From Paenibacillus marchantiophytorum (GTDB lineage: Bacteria; Bacillota; Bacilli; Paenibacillales; NBRC-103111): 64,000 nt of DNA. Location: assembly GCF_014640555.1 (NCBI RefSeq), contig NZ_BMHE01000011.1, forward strand, positions 62,001-126,000, written 5' to 3'. Each line of letters begins with the position of its first letter. The stretch's first letter is position 1. The position numbers and the translations under genes are program-made. This document shows, one piece after another, positions 1-9,175 of the stretch. A model generated the notes under the pieces. That model had not been told where the DNA came from. It worked only from the letters and a program-made list of their open reading frames with translations, and ran no database searches.

Positions 1-124
1 TAAACATCGTACCTTCTCGAACTAAACGATCCAAATTCGGTGTCGCAATTTCATGATTATAAGCTCCGAGCGTATTCCAGTGCTGCTGATCGCTTGTAAT
101 TAGCAAAATATTAGGTTTCTTCAT
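1..124 (-). CDS. Sulfatase family protein, N-terminus only (partial at window edge)
   Basis: Only the first 41 residues are inside the window; the gene runs off the left edge. The minus strand reads MKKPNILLITSDQQHWNTLG followed by AYNHEIATPNLDRLVREGTMF, the classic start of type I sulfatases and related phosphohydrolases, with the metal-binding aspartate in the SDQ motif and the TPNLDRL motif. These enzymes hydrolyse sulfate esters, often on glycans. The CxPSR/SxPSR motif that carries the formylglycine is outside the window, so catalytic competence cannot be judged. It lies downstream of the dehydrogenase and isomerase genes on the same strand, but an intrinsic terminator at 256-308 separates them, so it probably has its own promoter. 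Confidence 0.85.
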   Translation of the reverse strand, partial: MKKPNILLITSDQQHWNTLGAYNHEIATPNLDRLVREGTMF

Positions 125-255
125 CGTAGACTCGCCTCCTATTGTGACAATCATAGCTATGAATATGTGTAATTGGCAATGGCTTCAAGTTGTCTATTAT
201 TATCATTTTGTTAGATTTCAACGCTAAGAACAGGGAGATTTGGCAGCGGAACATG

Positions 256-308
256 AAAAAGATCACAAGCCACTGAGCCCAAGGGCAAGGTGACATTGTG
301 ATCTTTTT
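256..308. terminator. Bidirectional intrinsic terminator after the dehydrogenase gene
   Basis: Outer arms AAAAAGATCACAA and TTGTGATCTTTTT are perfectly complementary, enclosing a second imperfect stem. Both strands end in a T-run. It sits directly after the stop codon of the 2-hydroxyacid dehydrogenase read from the minus strand. Confidence 0.8.
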
Positions 309-310
309 AT

Positions 311-1312
311 TTATTTGGGCGTTAGCCTGCGGTAATGAGACAAGGTGACTTGACCAAGCAGTTCTTCACCACTTACAAAACGCTGCAGCTCATCAACGAT
401 GAAATCGCAGAGTTCGCGTTTCAGCAGGCCATGATATCCACCGATGTGCGGCAGGCAAAGAACGTTCTGCAACGTCAGCAAAGCATGATCGGCAGGCAGC
501 GGCTCCTCGTCATAAACATCTAGCGCTGCGAAAATACGACCTGTGCGCAGCTCTTCCACGAGAGCCTTCTCCTCTACGATGGGTCCTCGCGCTGTATTCA
601 CCAAGAGCGCTCCATCGCGCAGCCGCTTGAGCTGCTCAGCACCGACCATTCCTTGCGTGCCCGGCGTCAATGTCGTGTGCAAGGAAACAATATCACTGCG
701 CTCAAACAGCTCATCTAAACCGCAAAGTTCTACACCTAGCGCAGCCGCTTCCTCCTGAGTACAGTAGCCAGAGGTCAGCAATATCTGCACTTGGAATGGC
801 TGCAGCATCCGAATGACCTGCTTGGAGATTTCACCGTAACCAACAAGTCCCACAACTCTTCGTGTTACGCCAAGAATCGTTTCTCGATTGTTCTGGCTCC
901 ACTGCCCCTGTTTCAAGCGATGGCTGTATCCAGCGATGTCCCAGGCTCCGGCCATAATAAGCGATACGGCACATTCTGCCGTCGAGAGGGCGAGTACTTT
1001 ATTAGCCGATGTCACAGCAATGGAAGTGGCGAACACGTCCTCATTGACAATAGCCGCTACACTGCCGGCCCCATGGCCGATAAACTTCAATCTATCTGCC
1101 CGCGCAAGCACCTCCGGCGCAAAATAAGGAGATCCCCATGAGGTGATGCACGCATCATATTCACTGATTCGCTCAGCCAACTGTTCTATCGCAAATCTTT
1201 CATTGATGGGGACAAAATCAACCTCTGAACAACGCAACAATTTACTCAATGTGTGCTCCTGCCAGAACAACTCCCGTAATCCAGCGTCAGATATGGCAAC
1301 TAAAGTTTTCAT
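311..1312 (-). CDS. D-isomer-specific 2-hydroxyacid dehydrogenase (PGDH-like)
   Basis: A 333-residue protein of the NAD-dependent 2-hydroxyacid dehydrogenase family, which interconverts 2-oxoacids and D-2-hydroxyacids in the cytoplasm. The nucleotide-binding turn is GLVGYGEIS near residue 155, where the usual third glycine is serine. The catalytic triad is visible: Arg242 in NTARGPIV, Glu270/271 in DEEPLP and His289 in LPHIGG. The start is ATG at 1312, eight bases after GAGG. The sugar isomerase ends only 10 bases upstream, so the two are almost surely co-transcribed. With the isomerase and neighbouring sulfatase this suggests breakdown of a sugar or sugar acid; the substrate cannot be read from the sequence. 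Confidence 0.9.
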   Translation of the reverse strand: MKTLVAISDAGLRELFWQEHTLSKLLRCSEVDFVPINERFAIEQLAERISEYDACITSWGSPYFAPEVLARADRLKFIGHGAGSVAAIVNEDVFATSIAVTSANKVLALSTAECAVSLIMAGAWDIAGYSHRLKQGQWSQNNRETILGVTRRVVGLVGYGEISKQVIRMLQPFQVQILLTSGYCTQEEAAALGVELCGLDELFERSDIVSLHTTLTPGTQGMVGAEQLKRLRDGALLVNTARGPIVEEKALVEELRTGRIFAALDVYDEEPLPADHALLTLQNVLCLPHIGGYHGLLKRELCDFIVDELQRFVSGEELLGQVTLSHYRRLTPK

Positions 1313-1322
1313 GTCGTGATCC

Positions 1323-2168
1323 TCATTTCCCCATAGATTGAAAAATATCGCTTAGCATTCGGGTATAGCTGGGAAATATGATTTCCGGCTCCATACCGGG
1401 AACTTGCAGTTCCTTGCGCCATTTGCTTTCCCACTCGAGGGAATAGCTGCCGCTGTAGCCTGCTTTCTCAAGCAGCTCAATAATCTCATGAATCGGGATT
1501 TGTCCCTCCCCGACCTTCGTATATTTCCAGTTGGTCTCGATCGGATCTTCGTAAGGAATCCCGTCTTTGATATGTACATGCACACAATCCGAGCCCAGCA
1601 GCACAATCGTATCTTCTGGCGATTCTCCCTCTTCCAAAGGATGGATGATATCATAGATGACAGCGCAATTGGGACGGTTAACGTCATCCAGCAGTTTGCG
1701 CAGCACTCGGCCAGTGGCAAATTCATTATGCGTTTCGATCCATACCTGAACACCGCAGGAGGCTGCATAGTCGCAAGCCTGCTGAATCCGTGCTACGATA
1801 TCGCCGTATACGATGTTTGGCCCCGGCTCATCTCTGCGGCTAGTAAAGTAGCCCAGAAAAATTCTTATCCCACAAGCCTTCAAATCGCTGGCTAATGAAC
1901 ATACGTTTTGAAAATCAACAAACTGCGCTTCATCTTCAGGGCGTCCTGTCAAGATGACACTAGAGCCGATGTTGGTGATGCGAATACCTGCCTTCTCGAA
2001 TTTCCGAACGGCCTCTTCTCGCTGCTCAGACGTCATTACTGTCGAAATGCCCCAATACGGCCCTTCCCGCAACTCCATACCATTGAAACCGCACGTCTGT
2101 GCTAAGGCAATCATCTTGTCCAAGGACCACCCCTCGCAAGGCAGTGTGCTGAAAGCCAGTTGTCTCAT
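1323..2168 (-). CDS. Sugar phosphate isomerase/epimerase (xylose isomerase-like TIM barrel)
   Basis: A 281-residue AP-endonuclease-2/xylose-isomerase-like TIM barrel. Features typical of the family include an N-terminal FNGMELREGP strand-turn, a VWIETHNEF segment carrying likely metal ligands around residue 145, VIYDIIHP, HVHIKDG and a C-terminal YSLEWESKW glutamate. Members isomerise or epimerise keto sugars, inositol derivatives or hydroxypyruvate-type compounds with a divalent metal. ATG at 2168 follows GGAGG by seven bases. It is the first gene of a two-gene unit with the dehydrogenase and is divergent from an AraC regulator at 2324. An 8-bp inverted pair CATTATGG/CCATAATG (2204-2211 and 2278-2285), 74 bp apart, lies between them and could be the regulator's site. 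Confidence 0.85.
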   Translation of the reverse strand: MRQLAFSTLPCEGWSLDKMIALAQTCGFNGMELREGPYWGISTVMTSEQREEAVRKFEKAGIRITNIGSSVILTGRPEDEAQFVDFQNVCSLASDLKACGIRIFLGYFTSRRDEPGPNIVYGDIVARIQQACDYAASCGVQVWIETHNEFATGRVLRKLLDDVNRPNCAVIYDIIHPLEEGESPEDTIVLLGSDCVHVHIKDGIPYEDPIETNWKYTKVGEGQIPIHEIIELLEKAGYSGSYSLEWESKWRKELQVPGMEPEIIFPSYTRMLSDIFQSMGK

Positions 2169-2323
2169 CCTGTACCCTCCGCTTCTTCTCCTCTATGCTT
2201 CTACATTATGGCATGGTCATTTAGGCAGCGCTTTCCCTTTTCCATGTATTTTTTGAACTATTCCACGAATCCGTGTACCATAATGCTTAGAATACAAATA
2301 AACGACAATCCGCGGAGGACATC

Positions 2324-3220
2324 ATGCCTGATTATCCGATCTATGCGTACAAGGAGATGCTTGATGAGGAGTTTCCTTTTAAAATTGAGGTGCGCAGACC
2401 GCTTACGATGAATCGCCATCTACACGCCCACGAGCATCTACAACTGTGCTATATGTTGTCTGGCAGTTGTCTGCATTGGGCCGCAGGTCAGCAATATGTG
2501 CTGACCAAAGGGGATCTGTTCTCGATCCCCCCCTTTCAGGAGCATCGCTTGGAAGAACGCAATGCGATGGATTTCGTCATGATCCAGGTCGATTTCATGC
2601 CCCATGCCATCAATGAAAGCTTTCGGGACATGTCCCAAATACAAACCTTTGTCGATTTCGCCTATATTCGTCCTCTTATATCCGAGGCCGATTTGATGCC
2701 AAAAATGACGCTTCCACCCTCTACTCAGACTGTGGTGGAGAATTTATTGCAAGTCACACTTGTGGAATGGGAAGAGAAGGAAGAGGGTTATAAACTGGCG
2801 ATCAAAGCCGAGCTGCTCAAGCTGCTCGTCATTACCTGCCGACAATACCAACGCTATTCTCAGATGCAAAGTCCGAATGAACGTCAAATTGTGGCTCATC
2901 ATCGGGAAGCTTTCTATGAGGCTATTGCTTACATGGAGACCCACTATCAGGAGGAGCTTCATTTGGAGGGAATGGCGGCCAAAGCCTTAATGGCCGCATC
3001 ATATTTCAGTCATATGCTGAAGTTGGTGAGGGGCAAATCATTCATCGAACTTTTATCGGCCATCCGCATTCAGGCATCTATGGAGCTGCTCCGAGGAACG
3101 GATCTTAGCGTAACCGAAATAGCTCTCCGTGTGGGGTATAATCACATCAGCCATTTCAACCGCACATTTAAGAAACATACAGGCGTTACGCCTGGCGATT
3201 ATCGTAAACATCAAACTTAA
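2324..3220 (+). CDS. AraC family transcriptional regulator
   Basis: 298 residues. The N-terminal half is a cupin-like sensing domain (HLHAHEHLQLCYMLSGS near residues 27-45). The C-terminal roughly 100 residues hold two helix-turn-helix motifs ending in LSVTEIALRVGYNHISHFNRTFKKHTGVTPGDYRK, the AraC signature written here in two parts of one helix pair. ATG at 2324 is preceded by GGAGG with five bases spacing. It is divergent from the isomerase/dehydrogenase pair and most likely activates it in response to a sugar; the ligand is unknown. It runs convergently into the next AraC gene with only 10 bases between stop codons. Confidence 0.9.
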   Translation: MPDYPIYAYKEMLDEEFPFKIEVRRPLTMNRHLHAHEHLQLCYMLSGSCLHWAAGQQYVLTKGDLFSIPPFQEHRLEERNAMDFVMIQVDFMPHAINESFRDMSQIQTFVDFAYIRPLISEADLMPKMTLPPSTQTVVENLLQVTLVEWEEKEEGYKLAIKAELLKLLVITCRQYQRYSQMQSPNERQIVAHHREAFYEAIAYMETHYQEELHLEGMAAKALMAASYFSHMLKLVRGKSFIELLSAIRIQASMELLRGTDLSVTEIALRVGYNHISHFNRTFKKHTGVTPGDYRKHQT

Positions 3221-3230
3221 ATGCGGCGGT

Positions 3231-4094
3231 CTACTGCCTATTACGCACGCGCTTTCGAAACTCTGTGGGCGATACGCCATGGAATTGCGTAAATTGTTTC
3301 GTGAAATGGTGAACCGAAGAATACCCGAAATCCTCCGCAATGGCGGTAACAGATCGGTTGCTCTCCCAAAGTGCAGCTTCCACGTGTCTCATGATCGCTT
3401 TGGTCCAGTACGCCTTGGGAGACATGCCAGTTGCTTGCTTGAACAATTCATGAAATTGCGTTTTGTGGAGTCCGCATTCGGCCATCCATTCTTCATAGCC
3501 TCGACTCCTGCTTGCTTCTTTGTCGATTCGCTCGATGATTGGGAGAATTCGATAGTCTGTGAACTGGGATCGTGAAGCCGCTCGCACTAACTCTAAAAGG
3601 AAGACTTTGACCAGATTATTGACAATTAATTCGCTATAAGGTTCTTTTTTATTGAATTGGGTCACGGCATGTATAAGGGTTTGTCCCAACAGGGAGTGGT
3701 ATTGCAGAGGCGTAATGACGGATAACGACTCTAACTCCGGGCAAGGATTTACAAGCGTGAGCAGCTTAGGATTAAAATCGGTTTCGTCCCATACTAGATG
3801 CTGACTTGTCGCGACATTGCAGTTCCAGAGTTCACAATACAAATTATACGTAGATAAGGGATGATTCCCATTGGAGTAAAAAGCATGTCTGACTTCAGGC
3901 GGAAAATAAATCAAATCCCCTTTTTTTACTGGGTATGTTCGACCTCCGACCGTAATGGTTCCTCTGCCCCCGGCAACGAAATGGAAAGCATAACAATAAC
4001 CGATCCTAACCCGCTCATCCTGATTTCGAACGATAGGAAAACGATAATAGTGAGCCACTCTTACATAAGGATTAGCTGATGTTATAAGGGACAT
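3231..4094 (-). CDS. AraC family transcriptional regulator
   Basis: About 287 residues from the chosen ATG at 4094, which follows GAGG by six bases; upstream in-frame starts (ATG 4118, TTG 4139) have weaker spacing. An N-terminal cupin with GRGTITVGGRTYPVKKGDL and YFPPEVRHAF is the usual arabinose-binding-like fold. The C-terminal double helix-turn-helix includes RSVTAIAEDFGYSSVHHFTK. It is divergent from the PhyH dioxygenase gene at 4224, so it probably controls that gene. This sensing domain differs from that of the neighbouring AraC protein, so the two are not a recent duplication. Confidence 0.88.
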   Translation of the reverse strand: MSLITSANPYVRVAHYYRFPIVRNQDERVRIGYCYAFHFVAGGRGTITVGGRTYPVKKGDLIYFPPEVRHAFYSNGNHPLSTYNLYCELWNCNVATSQHLVWDETDFNPKLLTLVNPCPELESLSVITPLQYHSLLGQTLIHAVTQFNKKEPYSELIVNNLVKVFLLELVRAASRSQFTDYRILPIIERIDKEASRSRGYEEWMAECGLHKTQFHELFKQATGMSPKAYWTKAIMRHVEAALWESNRSVTAIAEDFGYSSVHHFTKQFTQFHGVSPTEFRKRVRNRQ

Positions 4095-4223
4095 ATTCCG
4101 CCTCGCTTTCTCACTCATTTCACCGGAAGAATTGATCAATTAATGAACTCTTGACCAAATACAGTTGCACGATGAGATGATACCATATATCTATCTTACA
4201 ACAAATATTGGAGGTTGAGCAGC

Positions 4224-5090
4224 TTGAACAAACAACTACAAGGCGGAAGTTTAACCAAGGAGCAAGCGGAGTTTTATGAGGAGCAAGGCTACCTCGTTAT
4301 CCCTCATTTATTGACGGATGAAGAATTAGCGCCCGCTCGCGAAGCCATGACCCAGAAGGTTTCTAGCATTGCCGATGAGCTTTATCTGGATGGACTTATT
4401 ACTGACAAGCTGGAGGATCGACCCTTTCCGTACCGATTGGCCGAGCTTTTCCAAGATTTATCAGCAGATCACTTCCTGAAATATGGCCGGAGCTGGCGCG
4501 ACCGCATTCCTGGCTACTTCACACTCATGAGCAACCCTAAAATCCTGGACGCTGTTGAATCTTTGATTGGAGGTGAGCTATTCTCGAACCCGGTGTACAA
4601 CGTCCGCCCGAAAGTTCCGAAAGTAGCAGCCGGAGCCGTACCTTGGCACCAAGACAAATCGTATTGGCCTGATGCCAATTCTAATCCCGTTATTACAGTA
4701 TGGATCCCGCTTGTTGATGCCAATGAGATAAACGGATGCCTGCATATCAAGCCCAAGACGCACCGCAAACGTGTGCTCAAATGGCATCAAGAGACCTATA
4801 CAGGAACAGGTTACACAGCTTTGAAGGAAAGCCAGCTAGGCAAAACGGAAACTGTAGCCTTGCCTGTACCTGCAGGAAGCGCAATTCTTTTCAATGATCG
4901 CTGCCTGCATATGTCCACTCCGAACCTGTCTAATGAGGTTCGCTGGAGCGTTGATCTTCGTTATCAGCCTACGGATCAAGATCCTATGCTTAATCACGGT
5001 GCAGGTTTTCTCGCAAGAAGCCGCAAAAAACCTGCGCTTGCCGCTACTTTGGAGGATTGGCTTGCGAATAAGCCTGAACACGCGGAATAG
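4224..5090 (+). CDS. Phytanoyl-CoA dioxygenase (PhyH) family protein
   Basis: A 288-residue Fe(II)/2-oxoglutarate-dependent oxygenase. The iron-binding HxD is visible at His142 and Asp144 (PWHQDKSYW), the distal histidine at His229 (RCLHMSTPN) and the 2-oxoglutarate-binding arginine at about Arg240 (EVRWSVDLRY). The start is taken as TTG at 4224, nine bases after GGAGG; an in-frame TTG at 4215 is too close to that site. Bacterial relatives hydroxylate small molecules rather than phytanoyl-CoA, and the substrate here is unknown. Position opposite an AraC regulator suggests inducible catabolism of a specific compound. It is a complete gene with all three metal ligands present. Confidence 0.9.
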   Translation: MNKQLQGGSLTKEQAEFYEEQGYLVIPHLLTDEELAPAREAMTQKVSSIADELYLDGLITDKLEDRPFPYRLAELFQDLSADHFLKYGRSWRDRIPGYFTLMSNPKILDAVESLIGGELFSNPVYNVRPKVPKVAAGAVPWHQDKSYWPDANSNPVITVWIPLVDANEINGCLHIKPKTHRKRVLKWHQETYTGTGYTALKESQLGKTETVALPVPAGSAILFNDRCLHMSTPNLSNEVRWSVDLRYQPTDQDPMLNHGAGFLARSRKKPALAATLEDWLANKPEHAE

Positions 5091-5110
5091 CCTGTTTAGG
5101 CTGTAAATGC

Positions 5111-5539
5111 CTATTTTACTTGAACAGCCACCCTTGTTCCATTCGGATATTTCTCCAGTTGGTTAGAGAACCACGAACCTGCTCCACGATTGTCCGATGG
5201 CGAAACATACCGGATATCGGCGCCTTTGCCGCCTTCCGAACACATCGCCATCGGCCACTCGTCACGATCGAACCCGCTCTTGGTCGCAACGCCCTTCAGC
5301 GATAGTTTGCGGTGCTCTTCGGCATGAACTCGATCTATCGTACACACAGACGATTTGCCATTCGAGATGGCATCCCTAATGTGCGCTGCCGTTTCCGGAT
5401 AGCGATCACTTGGGAATGTAACAGTCACTCGGACGCTTTCTTCTCCTTGCAGAATCTCACTATGATACAAATAATAAGAAGTTACAACTGCCAGCAGCAC
5501 AACAATCAGGAATAAAATACTCTTCTTCATACGGATCAT
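5111..5539 (-). CDS. nucB: NucA/NucB-type secreted deoxyribonuclease
   Basis: 142 residues from ATG at 5539, chosen because AGAAGGG lies eight bases upstream; a longer reading to 5596 lacks a site. Residues 5-24 form a hydrophobic segment acting as a signal peptide or anchor. The rest matches the NucA/NucB nuclease family along its length: [33 protein letters not shown] at 91-100 (the catalytic motif) and SDNRGAGSW at 115-123. Cys66 and Cys100 could form a disulfide outside the cell. In Bacillus, NucB is a sporulation-linked extracellular DNase used for DNA scavenging. It is convergent with the PhyH gene, with 20 bases between stops. Confidence 0.85.
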   Translation of the reverse strand: MIRMKKSILFLIVVLLAVVTSYYLYHSEILQGEESVRVTVTFPSDRYPETAAHIRDAISNGKSSVCTIDRVHAEEHRKLSLKGVATKSGFDRDEWPMAMCSEGGKGADIRYVSPSDNRGAGSWFSNQLEKYPNGTRVAVQVK

Positions 5540-5673
5540 ATTGAGTTCCCTTCTTAGATGATGAAAAATAGAACATTTGTTTGTATTATACAACAAGGAA
5601 GTGCGTGTTAAGCAAGCATTATTTTCAAATCTCCCATCTCATCCCCTAGACTCGGTTCGCACCAACCATGAGA

Positions 5674-5930
5674 TAAACGGCTTTGTCGCCCTGAACGATG
5701 AGCCTTTACCACGCGACCCATCCTACTGAGGGAACTACAGGCCGCTATTTAGGCCAATATCGGGAATGCAAGGGTTATAGCGGAACTACAGGGTCTTATT
5801 TCCACTGAAAACGCTGAATTTCCTATTAAAAGACAAAATAGCGGAATGTAGTTCCCTCTCGCTCGCGATCATGCCACTTTTTGCTAGAATAGCGCACTGT
5901 AGTTCCCGTACATCCACGCGAGGCAGCCCC
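5674..5930. repeat. Element A, copy 1 (interspersed repeat with paired inverted motifs)
   Basis: One of four near-complete copies of a repeat family. The left end reads CGGCTTTGTCGCCCTGA. It contains a 20-bp motif, consensus GGAACTACAGNNCGCTATTT, in forward orientation at 5730-5750 and 5781-5801 and inverted at 5836-5856 and 5886-5907. Like-oriented copies are 51 bp apart, so the whole segment can fold as two nested hairpins. The right end GCGAGGCAGC runs directly into a decayed racemase gene. No open reading frame in it looks coding. Confidence 0.85.
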
Positions 5931-5931
5931 A

Positions 5932-6108
5932 TCACGATTCATCCCGCAAAGCACAATCCACAGCATATTCAGCGTGAATCCTAGTCGTATCAAATACAGG
6001 AACGATACAATCCTTTGCGGATAGTAATAAGCCAATTTCTGTGCAGCCAAGAATCACTGCCTCTGCTCCCTCTTGGAAAAGATCCTGAATGATCGCAATA
6101 TAGAAGGC
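5932..6108 (-). pseudogene. C-terminal remnant of an aspartate/glutamate racemase family gene
   Basis: Translation of the minus strand gives about 58 residues, including EGAEAVILGCTEIGLLLSA, then KDCIVPVFDTTRIHAEYAVD. This is the C-terminal active-site block of aspartate/glutamate racemases, with the catalytic cysteine in GCTE. It ends with TGA at 5932 and begins after an in-frame TAA, with no start codon or ribosome binding site, so roughly three quarters of the gene is missing. It abuts the right end of element A copy 1, suggesting that the deletion junction and repeat are related. Confidence 0.75.
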
Positions 6109-6187
6109 TTACGCTGATTGATAATTTGATAATACAGCAAGGATGATTCCCAGTCTATGTTCTCTAGACTAACTCACAGAACCTACT

Positions 6188-6233
6188 AAAAAGCATGTTC
6201 AATCAATGATTAATCATTGATCAAGCATGCTTT
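6188..6233 (-). terminator. Long-stem intrinsic terminator of the gene at 6250
   Basis: Arms AAAGCATG and CATGCTTT enclose a near-perfect inner dyad CAATGATTAATCATTG. The minus-strand transcript ends in TTTTT right after the stem. It lies 17 bases past the stop codon of the 144-residue gene. Confidence 0.8.
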
Positions 6234-6249
6234 AGGTTCATATAACTAG

Positions 6250-6684
6250 TTAGACATCGCTTACGCCGATAAAGTTAAAGCTCTCAGGACCCACGCGAAT
6301 AGTGCCTATTGCAGATGTCTGAATAAATACACTATAAGCGGTACCAGCCGCATTGGGAGCATTGAAATCGGAACCGGAGAATGCGATTAGTTGCGGACCT
6401 AGCAGAGACAGTTCCAGATTCTGAGCTGCTGAAAATACAATGACGCCTTCTGCTGTCAGCCCTCGCACGACGCTTACCAATACGGTAGTAGCCAACGGCA
6501 GTAGCGGCAGCTGCACGGCGACAACGCCCGAGAATTCAACGCGCGTCAGATTGGCTGTTCCTCCAGATAAATTAAGCGTCTGTTGAGCAATCAACTGAGG
6601 CGTATTGATAACCAGAATCGGAATCGCAATCGAGTTGGCATAACTGGCATTCTGCGATGTTTTCAAATCTAAGAAAGTTGTCAT
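6250..6684 (-). CDS. Hypothetical small beta-rich protein (possible spore- or surface-associated)
   Basis: 144 residues, not recognised. It has a strong site AGGAGG nine bases before ATG at 6684 and its own terminator at 6188-6233, so it is a real monocistronic gene. The composition is rich in Ala, Val, Leu, Ser and Thr with almost no charged residues and no cysteine (SGGTANLTRVEFSGVVAVQL, IGTIRVGPESFNFIGV). This pattern resembles beta-sandwich proteins of spore coats or other surface assemblies in Bacillales. There is no signal peptide or membrane segment. The assembly role is an inference from composition only. Confidence 0.7.
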   Translation of the reverse strand: MTTFLDLKTSQNASYANSIAIPILVINTPQLIAQQTLNLSGGTANLTRVEFSGVVAVQLPLLPLATTVLVSVVRGLTAEGVIVFSAAQNLELSLLGPQLIAFSGSDFNAPNAAGTAYSVFIQTSAIGTIRVGPESFNFIGVSDV

Positions 6685-6875
6685 TCCATTTGGCCTCCTT
6701 TCTGTTTGTCTTATACTAATCTATGCGGCTAATCTAGCAAGTGATTGGGCATATCGAGGGATCTACTAACCCAATCTCTCCTTTGCTTATATGTCCCAAT
6801 CAGCAGTAATTGGAGCAAATAAGCCGCTAGGTTGCGCAAAATAATTTGATTAGTTGGGATAGGCCAACAAACAAC

Positions 6876-6906
6876 AAAAAAAGAAGCTGCAACCCGGGCA
6901 GCTTCT
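6876..6906 (-). terminator. Intrinsic terminator of the chemoreceptor gene
   Basis: A perfect 8-bp stem GAAGCTGC/GCAGCTTC with a 7-base run of T on the minus strand, 14 bases past the stop codon of the chemoreceptor. Confidence 0.88.
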
Positions 6907-6920
6907 TCACACAACAAGGG

Positions 6921-8987
6921 TTATTTTACTTTGAACTGCGCCGAGAAATCAGCGAGATTCTTCGTTAAGCTGTCGATGCTTGCCACCATGCCGGCAAGAG
7001 TTTGAACCATGGAAGACTGATCTTGTACCGTAGCCGTTACTTCTTCTACAGATGCGGAAACTTCTTCACCGGAAGCAGATAAGCTTTGCGCGGACTCCAG
7101 CACATCATCTTTATCTTGTTCCATATGAGTAACATCGCCTGCCATCGATTGAATTTGTTCGGTTATATCCTTTACGTGTTCCTGAATCACCGTGAACGCT
7201 TGTTGCGTTTTACCAACGAACTCATCTTGCTTCAAGGCAATAGACTGAATTTCACCCACACTTTGATTGTTCTCATCGACATGTGAAAGCGTCAATCGAA
7301 TAATTTCATTAATTTCTCCGGACTGCTTGGAGGATTGTTCCGCTAATTTGCGAATTTCATCCGCTACAACAGCGAAGCCTCTTCCGTGCTCGCCTGCTCT
7401 TGCCGCTTCAATCGAGGCATTCAGCGCCAATAGGTTCGTCTGCTTGGCAATATCGCCTATCGTCCCGGTAATCGTGCGAATGTGGTTCGAGCTTTCAGCC
7501 AGTAATCCCGTAATCGCCGATATTTTTTGGACTTCCTGTTCATTTCTTTGATTTATGTCTATCAAATTCTCAATTATTTCCTTGTTCGTATCAAAAACTT
7601 CAAGAATCGCTTCCGAGCGTTCCTTCACGGATTGTGTTTTACTGCCGATCGTTTCTATCTTTTCGCCCAATTCATAGAACTTACCTACTATCGTTTCCGT
7701 CTCATTGGACTGAGAATCCATGGCTCTTGCGATTTCCATCGTGGTTACGGACGTTTCATGAATCGATTGCGCCGTTTTCTTCGACGTTTGTTCCAATTCG
7801 CTCGTGCTTGTATTCAACACCTCAATGGAGGTGTTCATATGACCGATTAATTCTTTGTTTTTTGCTACCATGGTATCAAAGCTATCGGCTAGTTCGCCAA
7901 ATTCGCCATTATATTTGCCTTCCGTTCGCACTGTCAAATCCCCGGAGGATAGCTTCTTGAACAGAACTACCAGCTTCGTAATCGGAGACGTAATGCTTCT
8001 GGAAATCAAGATACCAGCCAACAAAGCAATAACAACTGCAGCAATCGTAATCATAACGATTTTTGTCATCAAATCATCTAAAGGTCTTTGAATATCACTA
8101 TAGTCATCCGCAACAACAATCATCCAATCTGCTCTCGGGATCTTCGCATAACGAATGTATGTTTCCTCGTTATCGAGATTTCCCATCAAAAGTTGGTCCG
8201 ACGCTTTTTGCTTAAGAACATCCGCATATTGCTCGGATTCTAATTTCTTCCCAATCATATCCGGTACTGTCGAGTGATAAATAATGGTCCCTTGGCGGCT
8301 TACGACGAATACCCTTCCTTCTCCGTTGATGGTAATCCCTTTTAGCTTATTGACAAATAGCGATGTATCAATGGTAAGAATACACACGCCAAGAACTGTG
8401 CCATCTTCACCTTTTACGGGCTGCGCGAAAACATTGACCAACGTACCTGTCGTCTTGGAGATCAGTGCGTCACTGATCGCAAATTTGCCCTGCATAGCTT
8501 CTTTGAAATAATCGCGTTCCGAAAGATCGGCTTTCAACGACCCCGGATTGTTGCTGGCAATCGTCGTGCCTTTATTATCAACGAGTGTGATCGTCTGGAT
8601 ACCTTGTGTACCTTTTATGCTTTGCGCAAGGAAGGCATTCGTCTTGGCTTGCAGTTCATTTTTGGGAGCGAAAAAGTCTTGATCTGACAACGTTTTCTGA
8701 TTTCTTAGTTTCAATAAATCCTTCAGTTCACCTTCGACCGACACCAGGTAAAGACTCTGCTCCTCCAACTCGGCAGTGGATTGCAAATATTGTCCGATTC
8801 GTTCTACATTCGTATTGATCTCGTCTTTGCTTTTCTTCATCACAATTTGGGACCCGAACATATACGTGCATATGCTCGTTGCTGCAAGTACAAGAATGAC
8901 TAACAAGCTGATCCAAACAGGCAGTTTAACTTTCAATGAGACTTGTGAAAATGACCTTCGACGCTTTGCACCTTGTGTTTTCATCAT
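6921..8987 (-). CDS. Methyl-accepting chemotaxis protein with dCache sensor
   Basis: 688 residues. Order: cytoplasmic basic tail, TM1 around 24-46, an extracellular dCache-type ligand-binding region around 50-305 ([20 protein letters not shown] and [20 protein letters not shown] are typical), TM2 around 310-333, a HAMP domain, and a long coiled-coil signalling domain with the conserved hairpin [20 protein letters not shown]. It senses small solutes such as amino or organic acids and controls the CheA kinase; the ligand is unknown. ATG at 8987 or the adjacent ATG is preceded by AAGAGGAG. Single gene with its own terminator. No other chemotaxis gene is in the window. Confidence 0.93.
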   Translation of the reverse strand: MMKTQGAKRRRSFSQVSLKVKLPVWISLLVILVLAATSICTYMFGSQIVMKKSKDEINTNVERIGQYLQSTAELEEQSLYLVSVEGELKDLLKLRNQKTLSDQDFFAPKNELQAKTNAFLAQSIKGTQGIQTITLVDNKGTTIASNNPGSLKADLSERDYFKEAMQGKFAISDALISKTTGTLVNVFAQPVKGEDGTVLGVCILTIDTSLFVNKLKGITINGEGRVFVVSRQGTIIYHSTVPDMIGKKLESEQYADVLKQKASDQLLMGNLDNEETYIRYAKIPRADWMIVVADDYSDIQRPLDDLMTKIVMITIAAVVIALLAGILISRSITSPITKLVVLFKKLSSGDLTVRTEGKYNGEFGELADSFDTMVAKNKELIGHMNTSIEVLNTSTSELEQTSKKTAQSIHETSVTTMEIARAMDSQSNETETIVGKFYELGEKIETIGSKTQSVKERSEAILEVFDTNKEIIENLIDINQRNEQEVQKISAITGLLAESSNHIRTITGTIGDIAKQTNLLALNASIEAARAGEHGRGFAVVADEIRKLAEQSSKQSGEINEIIRLTLSHVDENNQSVGEIQSIALKQDEFVGKTQQAFTVIQEHVKDITEQIQSMAGDVTHMEQDKDDVLESAQSLSASGEEVSASVEEVTATVQDQSSMVQTLAGMVASIDSLTKNLADFSAQFKVK

Positions 8988-9121
8988 GTTGGCTCCTCTT
9001 TTAAACCATATAGTTGTCTATAATCTACTTCTATCCACTATCTTTATCGGTTGCAACTGAACAAAAATTCATATCATGATGCGAAAGATTTCCTAACATG
9101 TAATCTTAACCTGTTGGAAAT

Positions 9122-9167
9122 AAAAAAAAGGCCATCTCTGCAAGGTTGTCAACCTTGAGAGAGAGCC
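9122..9167 (-). terminator. Intrinsic terminator of the methyltransferase gene
   Basis: An inner dyad AAGGTTGTCAACCTT sits inside imperfect outer arms GGCCATCTCT/GAGAGAGAGCC, followed on the minus strand by eight T. Confidence 0.8.
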
Positions 9168-9175
9168 TCATCTTG

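Noticed and set aside
2324..4094. Tandem duplication of the two AraC genes
   Set aside because: They are on opposite strands and their sensor domains are dissimilar; only the general AraC DNA-binding domain is shared.
5730..5907. CRISPR-like array from regularly spaced 20-bp motifs with about 31-bp spacers
   Set aside because: Motifs are half forward and half inverted, only two per orientation, and the intervening sequence is similar between copies at distant sites; no cas gene is present.
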